A stretch of DNA of 64,000 nucleotides from Nymphaea colorata (GCF_008831285.2 NC_045138.2:29979934-30043933); one strand, 5' to 3'; positions 24,381 to 44,449 are shown, counted from the stretch's first letter. The notes: generated by a model from the sequence alone, not told the origin. Program-made: numbers and translations.

Positions 24381-25794
24381 CCAGAACCTTAAGAGGTATA
24401 ATAATATGGTCTTTAGACGGTTTCCCCTAAGTAAAAATGAAAAAAATGTAAACTTTCATACGTTGAAAGAAGACTGATTGGGCATAAAAAGGTGACTCCA
24501 TAAGCTGAGAACCATGCAAGGGCCAAGTGTCGGCTTATAGGATGGCCGAAAGGCGTGAAATGACTTGTATATAACATATTGGACTTTTTTTCAATAAATA
24601 AAAATAAATATATGTTCCTCTTTGAATCTTAGATTAGAAAAAAGTTTGTTCAGTTTACCAATTCAAGCTAAAATATATCGGCTAATAGGCCTGTCTAAGC
24701 CTATTATTGAGACGAATAAAGTGAACCTTTTACAGGCAAGCTTCACTCTTCAGGGGAATGGGTAGGAGCCAAATTCGTTGGAGAGTTTAAATAATGGCGA
24801 CTAACCAGTGAAAACTAACAAAATTTTAGTTTCTCACACAATATAATTCCTCGATGGACGTTTTGTTCTCTGGATGATCTTCACTCGATGCAACAGTCGT
24901 CGTCCACATACGAAAGGCAATCAGAAAAAAGCATGGTGAAAAGTCCAAGACCGCCTTTGCCACCACATTCACCAATGGAGTGAAGAAAGAAGATGGGGGA
25001 AAGCCCACTTTCTTTCCCGGTTTTTTGGTGTTAAGGATAGCCAGGATGCACTATCCATCAATCAAACGCGCCTCGAGGCAGTGGAGCATTTCTTGCTCAA
25101 GTTAGCATGGGAAGATGGTTCCAAAGTATACACGCAGAGTCACTAAACTCAGCCAAACGAACCTGAGCTTCCCTGTTTTGATCACAGAAATACAATCAAT
25201 CGAAAAAGCACGATGAAAATTACAAATTTAAAATGATGCAACTGATACTATAAAGTTGGCTTGCTTGATTACCAAAAACTTACATTGCCTTGATAAAATT
25301 TTAAACGACAGCACTTTGACGAGTTGTTTCGCATTGACCGTGTAACATAAACTATACTCAAAATAAGCCGATTTATATGTTATAAGAAAGCTGCGCTGAC
25401 AATCTCGAATTCAAATGGGCTTTTGTAAGGCAAGCCACAAGATGCTATTCATTTTCCTTGCCTGATGGGAACATGGAAGGATTTTCCATCTTCACTTTTA
25501 TTAGCTATGCAACTTCATACATAAGTTCTGGAATCTCCCTCGGCAGACATGCTAGCATCTTACAACTAATAAAAAGGCATGCAAGCACTAATTTTACATC
25601 TCAACCAAAAATTTCCAATATGCTAGTGTCCCTAGACCAAACACTGCAGAATAAAAGAATTATGAAACTACAGGATATATCAGATTCCCACTTATTATCT
25701 TGACTTATGGAGAGATAAATTTGCCTGACAAGAGGCAAGCCCATCGAGCAGACCGATTTGAAGCATGAAAGTAGTGATGCAGCATATAAAAATT

Positions 25795-32017
<6,223 letters not shown>

Positions 32018-33060
32018 CTTTAACGTATAACCTAATGAGACCATAAATTTACAAAAGTAAAAGCACAGCAAAAATCCTCAAACAAATATCAGTCAGACGG
32101 AATATGCAACAGAGTATCGCATAAAAAAGTAATGATAAAATACAGATGACAAAGAATAATATTTGCTGCCCGTATGATCTAAGAAATATGAAAAACAAGA
32201 CGAGAACAACAGCAAGAACAACATTGTGTGAACTGAAGTTAACAAGACAATGGTAGAAGTAGAACAACCAATCCATTCCCTTCACAAGAGTAAATAACAA
32301 AGAGAAAAGAAGCGCATGATTTATGCAAAAACTAGTTCTTCAGTTTCGTTACTCGTCGTTCTTACATCTAGAGGGGAAAACGGTTATTTACTATGTATTG
32401 GAGAAAGATGTCAGATGATGGCTTCCTCTTCTCCATTTTCAAGTCAACCACAAGCGAACACAAAAATTTGAGCAAGTTAGAGAAACGAAACATTTAAATG
32501 ATCAACAATAAAACCCCAAAAAGAAGATAAAAAGGCCACGTATCCAAATCTACTCTTCCCCCACCTTGAATCCGATTGTGGGAGAACCAAAAAAAATATA
32601 TATATATCGAGTCAAATAAAAGAGGAACAATCAAGTGCACAAAAATTTCCAGAAAACAACAAATAAACCACAATGAAACGGAAAAAAAAATTGCCATGAA
32701 TTACAGAATCACAACAAACTCCTAAAACAGAATAAATAACTAAACAAAAGGACCGTCTTTTCACTTCATCAACACGGATCTCGACTCTGTCCAAAGGATT
32801 CCTCGAAACAAAAGAACACCCATTGACCGAAAAGAGACCAATAATAGATTTATCAAGTAAATGGGGACAACCAACTCAGGAAACGCAAAACTGAGCAATC
32901 TGACCATACTGAATACGCAAAGCGAAAGCTTAAAGGGAGAGAAGACATACCTCTGATCAAGCTCAAGGGAGAAGAAGAGATTCAGAGTTGATGATAACGA
33001 TGATGAGGAGGAGGAGGAAGAATCAGAGAGCTCTGTGATGCAGAGCTCGCTTCGACCGCC
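32018..33060 (-). other. V-ATPase B 5' UTR with a leader intron (predicted)
   Basis: The start codon sits 14 bases after a cattag acceptor (exon part 32018-32031). A consensus donor (cagag then gtatgt) on the minus strand ends an upstream exon at 32951. The predicted leader intron is therefore 32032-32950, about 920 bp. The upstream leader exon is GA-rich on the plus strand (gatgaggaggaggag) and probably starts around 33000-33060. The transcription start is not visible. Leader introns are common in plant housekeeping genes. Confidence 0.5.
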
Positions 33061-35550
33061 CGCCCCCACCAAGCCCAAAAGGTCGCCCCCAAGGAAGAGC
33101 AAATAATTACATAAACAACAAAGTAAATAAATGATCCCTCTCTCTCCCTCCTGTTTTTTATTAACTTTGTAGCAGACAGAATAAGAAAGAGAATTGGATC
33201 TGTATTATAGTTTTGCCCCATAAAAATTGAGAGTGGCACACTGAATTTCTTTTAAGATCAATCGACTACCTCTTAAATAGATAATACAAGACACTTTAGC
33301 CTTTCGAAAGTTATGTATCTTGTATATCTCATCTACCAATTATTATCTTCGATACGACAATGGTATCAAAAGGTTTGATGTAGTTGGTCGGACTGGTTTC
33401 ATCTTTTATAAGTGTCACTTTTTGTACAAGCTGATGTAATTCTGGACCTTTTAATCTCGACACATTTATTTACACAAATGATAGATTATTTTATCGATGC
33501 GGTAGGTGTAGGCATAGTGTGGGCAATTGAATACATAATCCCACAAAAATGTTTATTTTTTTATTAAAACTTCTTCGTGACAAACGATTTGTCACATGTG
33601 TACACGTATACCATGCTTTCATGTGGTACAATCCAAAGAACATCAAGGAGGGAAGAGCCCACAGTATCTGACAACTACACACTGAAATGTTTCAGAATCA
33701 GTTTTTGGTCGGTGGGCAGTAAACGGGTTGGACTTGGATCAACCAAATACGAAAAAAAAGGCGGATCTGATCTTGGGACTTCAGGATTTTAGTTATTCGA
33801 TTTTCAACAAAGATTTGAAATCTTGTGTTTGAAAGATAAAAGAATTGCATCAAGGATTTGTAAATATTGCATGTTATAGTTATGGATCTCAAATCTACGG
33901 TTCTTGAATCCACGGTTTGTTGGAATGATGGATCCAAAGTGGGTCATCATTTTGCCAACACCCACACCCTTTCGAAAAGTCGGCATATATGGGGTTCGTT
34001 CCAGCCAATACAGGGTGATAAATTGATAAAGAGAAATTCGACTATAATTGATTTAAATTTTTAATTCATTTTTTGAGGCGGTTATGAATGATGTATATCA
34101 CCGATACACGTCATTTTCTCTAAAGTTTTCAATACGACTCGGACAGATTTTTACAACATTAGTCCTGAGCGTTCTGACCAAAGGCAGTAGAGCACTGTGA
34201 TATTTCCTCTTTTCTTTTTCAGAAACCATTTTGGTTATATACAACGTGAATATGTAAGTTAAAAGATTAATTTGACGTTGACAAGTTTATACTGCTGAAA
34301 ACTATTTTAAAATCTACAAAAACATATTTTTTGTAATAAAAAATGATTTTTTTTTCCATAACATTTGCCTTTTAAATGGTATTATTATTAAAAAAAAAAA
34401 AAAAAAAAAACTCTCGTGCCAAAGGAGGGAAGGGTTGATGGGTCAGTCAGGCAGCTCACGAGACTCTTGTGAAAGCCATTTTCACGTGGATAGTGAAAAG
34501 ATCTATCTGTTTATCATCTCACTATGTTTTTTTTTGGTGAACACAAGGTTAATAACCTATCGTTCGAAAAGAAAATCTCTCGTTATTCTCAAGATGTAGA
34601 TGGAATAAGATACACTCATCAATTATAATATTATGATTTCGCTCATCAATTACAATATTATGATTTCGCTGTTTACAAACATCCACAAGAATCGAACCAA
34701 CGACGCATCCTCCCTACACTCCATCGCGTGTTTAAAAACAGTTCTTTAAATTGTGTTTTGGTTGCAATTATATAGCAAATGAATATATAAAGTTAACATT
34801 AGCATCACTTTGTGTTATTTTATCATCTCGTTCATGCCGGATCTACTTTTTCTTAAAAAGAACAAACAATATATTCATGTTACAATCGCCATCATCGATT
34901 CATCAGGGTTGTCGTCATCTTCATCAGGGTTGTCGTCATCTCTCTGCAGATTCGCCATCTCTCCGCAGCTCAATAATTTAGTTCCCTATGGCCTCAAAAG
35001 ATGTCCACAGGCACATGGAGGCCGAGGTGCAGACAAACCCACGCCCTTTAACAGACCAATGTCAGCGGGCCAACGACAGGTTTCTCGCAGTTCAGTGGGC
35101 ACCACCATTCTCCTGTGGGCGGAGAGGAAAAGTAAAAAAAGAAACGGAGAATTGGAACTGAAGACCACTAACTCGGAGCTGGTCGATGAAGATGAGAGGA
35201 ACACAGAGGGGGGCGAGAGAGAGAGAGAGAGGTGACCACAATAAGCAAGGCTTTATTAAAAGTCTCCAACCGCTATGGATCTGATAAGTTTGTAAAGAAA
35301 CAAGTTCAAAGTTGAACACTTGCTCTTTAGATAAAATACATTTTCGACCAACTCACTTCAACATGAGTTCCGGACAACACTTCGACAAGAGTTAACTGTT
35401 TCCATCAAACCGCCATGACCGTCAATTGTTGCAGCGATAGCAGTAAAATGCTAGGTGTCTCCCCGACAGTGTATGGGGATAGAAGATGAAGGTTAACTGG
35501 TATAACTAAGGTAGTTTGCTTTGAGGAACAAGTATTTATTTCTCTGTTTC
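33061..35550. other. Intergenic region between V-ATPase B promoter and CCDC25 3' end
   Basis: No gene is recognised. Contents: a run of 22 A near 34389-34410; a 29-bp tandem repeat near 34615-34672 (cgctcatcaatta type); a 21-bp tandem repeat at 34902-34943 (catcagggttgtcgtcatctt); and GA runs near 35213-35231. A frame of about 140 codons from 34810 is Ser/Arg/Glu-rich, ends in the GA repeat and shows no family motif, so it is not called. The first few hundred bases form the divergent side of the V-ATPase B promoter. Confidence 0.5.
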
Positions 35551-38500
35551 TCACATGAAGTCCTCTTCCAGTTCTTGCAGAGACTTGTTTGCTGCAGCAA
35601 TTTGTTTGTTAGATGTCATCTTCTCCGAGACCATCAGACCCTTGTAGCTCCTTATCTCTGCTTGTTTCTCCCTTTCAAGCCTCTCCATTTCTTCTCGGCG
35701 CTTCTGTTAAGATTTAAAAAAAAAAACAGTAACTAGTCATACAGGCCAATTCATAAGATCCAATAGATAAACCAGATTAAACCCAACCCAACAATGTCAA
35801 CAATTTTTTATTTTCACCAATTGCATTCAGATGACCATTGAAAGCTACAAATCTGAAACCACCCGACCGAGAAAAGGGTGCCTGTATCTGAGACAATACA
35901 CTCAGGCACCAACCCAAATTATAATTTCTAACGTGTCTGAGATTTGGGTATAAAAATAACCTAAACCCAAGTAAATTTTGTATCATGCATATCCAGCCCA
36001 TATCTGGGTTGACTTCCATTAATCTTCTTTACAATTCCAATTTCTCTTGGCCATCAATAATCGACCAGCTCTTAAAGTCGAAGGTTTCTTTCAGAGGGTT
36101 AACAAACAACTAGCTTTTATATTTACAAATGCAGGAGTTGGGCCTTATTTTTTGACAAAAAAATCAATCTTCAGTTCCATCATTTCTGTATCGAATTTCT
36201 CTTGTATGTTCCAAGTAGAAAATAACAAACTAATTCCATGATTTGAAGAAATGGATAAAGCATGTTTTAAAGAAATTGATTCAATGCCATGACACATGAT
36301 ACTCCAGTTTGACTTATCCAGTTATCCCCTTAGCTGAGAGTCATATTTGGAACCTCCAAAAAGATGCATGGCTGTTCTAGAATATTCCACAATAGAGAGC
36401 TTCAATCATTTACGACAGCTTTGCAATAACATGTAGGAAAAACAGAATATTTGGAAGAAGAAGCTGGCGAGACAACTTTTATACCCTAAACTAAGATGAG
36501 ATAAGCATTTAAACTCCATTCATTAACATGGTCTGACTACTCAGAAAAAGTAGGTGCAATCATTCGGCAATCATCAAGAGAGTGATTTTCACCATACCTT
36601 GTCCCGAAGCTGAACTTTCCGTTCAGCTCTTTCTGCAGCATTTACAGCTTCTTTCTCAGCTGATCATATAAAAGAATTAGTTATTTCATTATCTAACAAG
36701 AAACAAGTATTTGAACTAGAAGAAAACTTCTCACAAGTATACCTAGAAAAAGGGGACAAATCAGGCCATATAAATGGGGAAGCATTAATGGCAGGAACTA
36801 TCGCACTCCACTTAAAAGTAGATTTTCTCTAAAACACGCTTCAAAATATAGTATAGAAGAGATGCCTCATATCAAAAGTTTCATGAAGAAAGATTAGACT
36901 AGGATGGCAAGGTACCTTTTAAGTCTGGCTTCCTTTCCACCTTGGTCTTGTTCAACCTATTCACAATTTCATTTATGCGCTTTTCTACTTTAACAGTGCG
37001 AACCTATTGAACAGATAACCAAATTCAGTTAATATTTTAATTGAACAGGCAACTCTCATTCTACTAGAATTCAAATCATTGCCCGCATGGGCACAAAGAT
37101 TAGCCTATACTCAACTACCAAGTCAGAAGCAGTCTCAGCATAGTTCACCTTTTTCTTCTCATCATCAATGCAAATCTCACATGCATCCCCCAATGTGAAA
37201 AGTTTAAGGACACCAAAGTGGGGGGAAAAGAGAACATATAGATGCTCAAAATATTGATTAATAAACTAATAAATCTGGGGGCACTTAAGGAGGCATCATC
37301 ACTTCTCAGTTTAATGGTGAATGGCTCACTAGATTAGGACGTGGAACTACACTAATAGCTTTTTCCACATTGCAAGTGCTTAGCCTTATACAAGAACAAA
37401 TGCAAGGTAAGAATCTTAAGGATAAAATGAGAAACAAAACTCTCAGGTATCTCATGCTGATTGGAAAAGCAATAGTAAATTAGTAATGATCTGTAAAATG
37501 GATGTGTAAGTTTGAGGATAAGTGTGGCATACACACTTGGGATGAGAAAGAACAGCATAGTTCCCTTTTCTCATTTCTTCTGGATTCTGTGTGTAAATCT
37601 TTTATTGTTTAGGAGTTTGAAGGCATATTTTCAACTTATTGATGATCTACTAATGCCTTTTTCTCTTCAATAATCTATTTTTTTCACCTTCGCAGAAATG
37701 GGTAAATTGCAAAACCAGCAAAGCATAACCATGGCGGACTACATCCAAAAAAGCAACATGGTTATAAACTTTATTCCTTTTACTCTTTACAGAGCATAGT
37801 GTTCAAAGCCAATTGGATAGTTTCATTTCCATAACATTCTGGAAAACTTTAGATTTTCTTTTGCTACAAGCAGAAAATTCTTAAAAGTGGAAAGTACTAC
37901 TGCAAACAAAAGAAAATTAGAATGACCAAGTAAAAGGGAGGAAGAATTTGCTATAAAAAAAAAGACCACAGGAAAAAGAAGAAGAAAACAGTGGGACAGC
38001 TCACTGGAAATCTCTATTGCATACAAAATATTATCTCGTATCAGGGAAGAACCGAGAGAGAAAATAACATATAACCAAAGAATAAACCTCACACTGTTTA
38101 GTCCTCAATCAAGGAAACCAGACGGCTTTACAAATAAATACTTAAGGTTTAAAACTTGCACTAAGATGATTCCCTTATTGGTTGGAAAAATAACTCCACA
38201 GAGGTCTCCGCAGATCCATGCATAAAGTGTAGCAAGAATCAAGCAATGAACCTACAAGAAGAGTCTTTTCACATACAAGGATTTTTTAAGGCATAAAGCT
38301 AGGATGTGCTGGAATAAACAACCTAATCTAATCAAACGTGAGTTTGTCAAACATCAAAGAAAAATTAAAAAACTGAACATGCAATATAGTTGTGCTACTT
38401 AGATTCTTGCCAAAGGATCCACAACAAAGTGTAGATGTGAAACCTAAAATAGCTCAAGCTAGAAACACAACCTAGCAATTATGCGAGCTTTTGTTTTATC

Positions 38501-39791
38501 ACGTGTACCTTGGCTAAATTAATGAGTCAGATGAATCAGAGAAATTGATGGGCATGCCTAATAAAAGCGATGGGGAAAAAAATGCTGTAACCTATTCACT
38601 ACATAAAGAACCATCTTTTTTCCTTCATGTTCTTCCCAGATTACATTATAATATTTGTAGAAGGATATCGTGTGGAACAAATTTAATTATGCAAGTCACT
38701 TGTGTACATTTACTTTTTATGAACATTTTGCAGCTCAAAATCTGTCATATTTGACCTAATCAGAAAAAAGAACTATTTGATTTTGGCTATTTCCCATTAG
38801 CAGTAGTGTCACCACAGGATATCGCTTACAAGGAAAAGAAGAAAAATAGAAATTTCTAATCATGAAATATACAAGATCAGCACCTAGGAATCTTGGTTAA
38901 GCTCTTTGTTTCTTTCCCTCTAGAGAATCATGAATGTTCTGGACTGATAATGTGACAAGCTGAATGGCTAAAATTCAAACAAGCATAAAAGTGCAATATG
39001 AAAGCTGGTCTAAGTTGTCTTCCTTCACCTGATTGTCAGGAGGGAAAAAAGGAAAGCAAATTCCAAGTAGAAGAGAACAAGAAAACTATGGATTGGAGCA
39101 AGATAGTGTGATGAGGCGGTTTCCCTTAAGCAAACATTTGAAAAGAAGAATAACCAAGGAACAGTTAAAGCTCCAGTAGTCGAAAGCAAAACAAAATATT
39201 GAACACAACTGCAAACTCAGAGACTTTTGAGTTTAACTGAACTTATTTGTGTGGTAAGAGTAGATCAATAACATGTAAACATATATTGCCCTCTAACCCA
39301 CTTAATTCCTACATGAGCATGTTTCAAGTCAGTTTGAAAATTGAAATACCATCAGGAAATATGTGATCAATTGCCAATCAGGAAGGTCAAATGCAACTGA
39401 CTTATTCAAAGTCTACCAAAAATTAGAAGCTTACAATCTTTGGATTATGAAAGCCAACTTGGCCCACATCCATTGAAGGAGTCTTCTTTAAGTTGAACCA
39501 GGGAGTGTATACAACATCAATATTGTTCACCTTATTTCCTGCCAAGATTGACATGCCAGAGGATTAAAGAATCAGAAAAGTTGCCTTTGATCCATCAAGA
39601 AATCTATGCTAGTTAGACAGAACATACATTAGTTCGAGCTCTCTCTTCTTTAGTATTAGACGATCTATCAAAAGTGAAAAGAAAAAGAAGGGTTTCTAAG
39701 TTGTCAAAATCAGAAGCCAGCCACAGTTGCTCAAGGCCCTAAAGCACTAACCAGGACTAGTCATCCAAGTCAGTTTCAACTAAAATAAAAT

Positions 39792-39850
<59 letters not shown>

Positions 39851-41758
39851 ACCACATTCAAAGTGCCAAACAAAAGACATCAAACGACCTTTGTGAATTA
39901 AGTAACGACATATACAGATATACACATTAAACACACCCGTATATACAGATATAAAAGCAACCAAATGCCAGCCTGACACAAAAACCCACTAATCATTCAT
40001 TGACTAGTATGGAATACCGACTATATTGGACTAGTTGTGTGGCTACTGACTAGGGCAAGTAGGACCAGTTGGCCAACTAGTTACCTACGTTGATAACATG
40101 GGATAATGTAACAAAACCATAATACTTAGTGAAACCTGAAAGGAGTTTTTAGACATGCAAATGAAATATTTATATTAAACCACATTATGGAAGATGTTTT
40201 CATTAATTTTAAGATGACTTTTCTTTACACTAGGTGATTCTTGAAAAGGGAAAGATAACAAGGATAACACACAAAAATCATATCACAGATGCACCATGGA
40301 ATGCTTCACTAAGGAGATCCATACACAATATTATTTAGGAGATAAATGAAACACAGCACAAAACCAATACTTTCAAGGAACCCACCATCTATGTGGGAGG
40401 AGAGATTGAACGTAGAAGTGCTTGCCTTGAATAGAATTTGCCTTAACAAGTTGAGCACAATCCTCCAGCAACCCTTCACTTATATCGTCAATCGACTGAC
40501 CTTTGTGCAGCCTTACATAGACATGAGCAGATGACATTTTGTCCACATGGAACCTACACACGTATCTGATATTTGTCAAGTACCTTTTCTATTGGGCTGA
40601 ACAGCGTATTCTAAACGCCACAACAATATAAAAAATAATCCAGTCGCTACTTATATGGAAAATTGTGCAGTCACATACTGGTGCACACGAAAAGAAACAT
40701 GAGCTACAACAAAAAAGGATAGTGAACAGTGAACACAACTACAAAGAAAGAGCTACATAGAATGAAAGATCATGAACATGTAGTAACTGTGAGCTGCATA
40801 CACAAAATAGCAAGGCCTACCACGGTTGTCAAGGAAACACAATAATAAGTATGCTTTTCCAAAACCGAAAATCAATGATACAACAATACCAGATGCAGAC
40901 CACGCAAAGTTTTCAAAGAAAAAATAATAATAATAATAATACGTCTTGAGACGTTCTTTATCTGGAAAGTTTATCATCATATCACCGAAAAGAGGACCTT
41001 TAAATACATCAAATTAGGACTGAGAAGGCGATTTTGTCAGAGAGAGTAGTCGTACCCTAAAAACAGAGTCATAATTGCCCTTTCGGCGAAAATGGGAAGT
41101 ACCCTTTTAGATATGACACAATTTTCTCGGCCTTGAAGATCAGTTTTTACCGGAACTCATGTTTCAAATCAGTCGTGACTGATCTCTTATAAACTGTAGT
41201 CCAATATTTCTCTGGAGAAAATAGGACGAAGAAGGGAAAGTTGACCCTTCGAAACCCTATTTTTGATTCCCAATGGCCACAGTTGTACACTTGTACTTGT
41301 TGACTCCTACTCCAACATCAACATTGCATCCCCTATCATATCTTGAATCTATCATCAAGCAATCGAAAGCAATAGCCACGAATAAAATAATCAACACAAA
41401 TAAAACAAAACTATCTTTTCTAAACCACTGAATAACATGTAATCACGCACGATTCCAATTTCTGTTGCAATGAGATCCTAAGAGAAAAGATCAAGATTCA
41501 GACTTCCATCAACAAAACAGACTAGAATTTCCATTTTTTTCTATTTCGATTCTCGGATGAGAAAAGACAAATCAGAACCCCAATATGGGGACGTAAAATA
41601 TGTGTTCATGTGTGTGAAAAAGAGAGAGAGAGAGAGAGATTAGACCAGATGTCTTCAGGGAAGCCATATTTAATGAGCTCTTCGTTCTCGTATTTGTCAA
41701 GGCCCATAAAGATCGTGTAATCCCCAGCCTCCGGCCTCGCCTTGAAGTAGAACACCAT
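35551..41758 (-). CDS. CCDC25: CCDC25 homologue (NFACT-R/DUF814 protein)
   Basis: Exons: complement(35551..35703, 36598..36659, 36916..37003, 39435..39538, 40426..40553, 41646..41758); 648 bp, 215 residues, close to the animal and plant family length. The NFACT-R domain (residues 1 to about 125) runs from [20 protein letters not shown] through [40 protein letters not shown] and [11 protein letters not shown] to [11 protein letters not shown] highly charged coiled coil follows ([19 protein letters not shown] ... [16 protein letters not shown]), with a C-terminus LQELEEDFM. The domain is shared with NEMF/Rqc2 ribosome-quality-control factors. Human CCDC25 is reported as an extracellular-DNA sensor, but the plant function is not established. 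Intron 2 appears to use a GC donor (CAAG then gcaagc), since only that join keeps [17 protein letters not shown] in frame. Intron 3 is about 2.4 kb. Most family members have Met where this has Ile before VRT. Confidence 0.94.
39539..40425 (-). other. GC-AG intron 2 of the CCDC25 homologue
   Basis: Exon 2 ends ...ATT CAA G and the intron begins gcaagc. The acceptor is ttggcag before GAAATAAGG. The join recreates the conserved Gly-Asn-Lys. The next GT downstream would add foreign residues and break the frame of exon 3. This intron also carries a (TA)n tract at 39797-39846. Confidence 0.8.
39797..39846. repeat. (TA)n microsatellite
   Basis: About 50 bp of uninterrupted AT/TA dinucleotides lie inside a CCDC25 intron. 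Confidence 0.95.
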
Positions 41759-44172
41759 CTTGTCCTTTCTTTCTTTTTCTCTTCCCCCTTCTTTCTTCTT
41801 CTCCTCCTTCCCCTCCACCAGACGAAGGAGGGATTATCTTAACCTTTTATTGCAGGAAGAGGAAGAAGCGAGGAGGATAGAGAAGCTTCCTCCCACGGAG
41901 ACAAGAGAGAGAAAGTTCCCTCGGAAAACAACCGACTCAACAGGAAACAAGAAAAGGGTGAACGGAAAACCGTAGAAAGGCAGCGGCTTCAAAGAGACCC
42001 ACAAAGCAAATCGCTTCTTCCCTTCCACCCTTTCCTCTCTCAAGTTCTCAACCCAACAAATAATCCACGGTGCTCCTCCCCCAAAACATCCGTCTTCCTT
42101 TTTATTCTGAACTGTGAAGAAATTGCCAAAGCCCTCTCAGAGCCCAGTCAGCACCTCATCTCTGTCCCTCACCAAATTCTCTCTCTCTCTCTCTCTCTCC
42201 GTATCTACCAAACCCTTTTTTCAAATAGACCTTCGATCCCCACCGTCAATTGCAATTACTGTAAGATATCTCTGCGTGGGCGTCAGTTTCTTCCAAAACT
42301 AAAATTACAGCACTCTCTATTGAGTTTTCTTTACGCAAATAGTACCAACTGATCCGGTTGGAAAATTTCAACTTTATATATACATTATACAAGGACTAAA
42401 CCGTGACATTTCATTTACGGTGGCATCAAATTTGATCGAACGGCTCACGATTAATTTCCTTTTTCTCTTTATATTTCTCCCTTCTTTTCCCTTTTTCTTT
42501 TCTTGCCTTACCGCAGGCAACCTTCCCCTAAGGGTGAACATCAGTTACCATTCAGCTAATATATAATATAATATATATATATGTATATGAAAATTAAAGA
42601 GTAACATAAACCTTCAGTTTCATATAGTCACATAAATTGTTTCGACGATCAAGTTTGATATAGAATCCATTTGCATCAGCTGTTATAATTTCTTGTCCAA
42701 GAATTTATAGGTGTCTCCAATAAATACACTATTGGCTTACGCAAGGAGTGGTGCGCCACTAAATCTTTTGGAACTACTCGGGAAATTTGACTAAAGGAAA
42801 AGTTACTACGGGTATTGGTTCAACATTTTTTTAAAAAAATCTTAATATGGCGGTACAGTAAATATTATATATATATTTTTAATTCAAAAAAAAAACACAA
42901 ATGATATCATCCAAAATGTTCCTTTCATAAATCCATAGATAATCTTATAAATTAAAAAAAACAAAACTTTTTAAGTTATAATATAGTTTGAATTTAATTT
43001 CGACTCGAAACCAGATCCAAATGTACCAGGCTGTACCGCTGAACAGGCGTACCGGTATGGCTACTCCACCAAAAGTGGCGTGCCACTGTGACATAGGTCA
43101 AAACTGGTGAATCTTTCTTGAAAAACATTCACCCTGTTTGAAATAGATATAATGTTGGAGTGTGCAACCTGATCTATACTTGATAGCGTTGAATTTTCGC
43201 TAATCCAACTTCAGGATAAGTTTGTTAGAGATTACAATGATGCATTTATGTCATTTTCTGTTTTGAGGGTTTTGCTCTAATCTCATGTCGTTTACTTATA
43301 CTTTGTAATTCTTATGTAATACTGAAAACTTTTCTGTGTGGTGACCGTGGATGTAAGAGAAAGTTGTTTCGAAACCAATTTTGAGTGTTTGAGGGCACGG
43401 AGAATTTGGAAATCAAACGCTTCGTGTTGATGATAATCTCTGGTAAACCTCTCGCCACCACTGAAAACAGGAGGGTGGTGTCAAACATGTCGTGGGAATG
43501 TACGGACACCATGAGCCCGTTTTGCTTCATAGCCTCAGCCACTAATGATTTTCTTGGTTTCAAATGTCCAACATGCTTTAGCGTCAGTAAGCAAGAAATA
43601 CGTCACCAGTTTGCGATCTGGATCCTTTGATCCAAGATCCAGATCTGAACACCCTACTTGGCTGCTCCAAGAACAGGATTGATCTGTTGTTCTCCTTGTA
43701 TTAACCAAACCATCTTAATCCAAATACGTGGACTCAATTCTTTCTTAGTCAGCAATATGAAGCAGGTACATCTTGAACCATCTGTTCCACCAAATCCGGA
43801 CAACTCCGCAAACATGTTCCACCATCAATAAGAAAAAAAAAAGGTTCCACAAGAATGTGTGGCCTGAGTTCAATGATCTGATGTGGCTCTGAGGTGGCGC
43901 GGTCGTGGCGCGGGCCCGACTAGTCAGATTTCTTAAAGAGACATGAGTTGTAAACCATGTCAGAAACTCAATTGTAATATCAAAACTGGATTAAAGAACT
44001 TGCTTAAATCCAAAGATCTTGTGTTTTAATATGATTAGAGAGTCAACAAAGGGAGGACACTTGATATTTTTTTCAACAATGATTATAACGTCATTTTTCA
44101 CAATGTACAACCAGTCTCATATTACTACTTGTTAAAGAAGTGTGTCATTGGAAATTAACAATTTAGAAAAAT

Positions 44173-44275
44173 TATGGTGAGACCATTTCTTGATTTGTGT
44201 GTGTGTGTGACCCTTGTGCAGGGGCTATGTTAATCTTCTCTGTATCGTTTCAATTTTATCGGATGTATTTGAGGA
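44173..44275 (-). pseudogene. U6 spliceosomal snRNA pseudogene
   Basis: Read on the minus strand, the segment matches the U6 core: ACATCCGATAAAATTG, then ACGATACAGAGAAGATTA (containing the ACAGAGA box), then CCCCTGC, CACAAATC and AGAAATGGTC. Differences from the plant U6 consensus are mostly G-to-A (ATTGAAAC for ATTGGAAC, TTAACATAGCC for TTAGCATGGCC, TGCACAAGG for TGCGCAAGG). The region after AAGG is scrambled by CA repeats. The 5' stem-loop (GTCCCTTCGGGG) is replaced by unrelated bases. No upstream sequence element or TATA box at the expected spacing is seen beyond 44280. It is therefore a retroposed or decayed copy rather than a working gene. Confidence 0.85.
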
Positions 44276-44449
44276 GAAATTTGAGTGTCAAGAGAAGAAA
44301 AATTAAAGATTCATCTTTTTATTCATCTTCATTTTTAATGTTACATTTCTTTTATCATCTCAAAGAAAAGAAACACTACTTTCAGTGCATGGTGAGAACC
44401 CAGCCCTAGTTTGATGTTTATAAGTGCACTCTAAAGAGCAGCTGATGCT

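Larger units (their letters stand above)
23559..25794. other. Intergenic region: La upstream side and V-ATPase B downstream side
   Basis: No gene is recognised. The first 100 or so bases are expected to be the La 5' UTR and promoter (minus strand). A 55-bp tandem duplication lies at 23877-23987 (ttcaaataaacgctt start) and a 32-bp-period duplication at 24322-24380 (agggtatcccacaggtccc). The last few hundred bases before 25795 are expected to be the V-ATPase B 3' UTR. Confidence 0.55.

Noticed and set aside
34810-35235. 141-codon open frame in the V-ATPase B/CCDC25 gap
   Set aside because: It starts in AT-rich DNA, runs through a 21-bp tandem repeat and ends in a GA repeat (Glu-Arg run); no family motif or supporting splice structure.
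43312-43630. Overlapping open frames on both strands, considered as retroelement remnant
   Set aside because: No reverse transcriptase, integrase or gag motif could be recognised; left as unassigned sequence.
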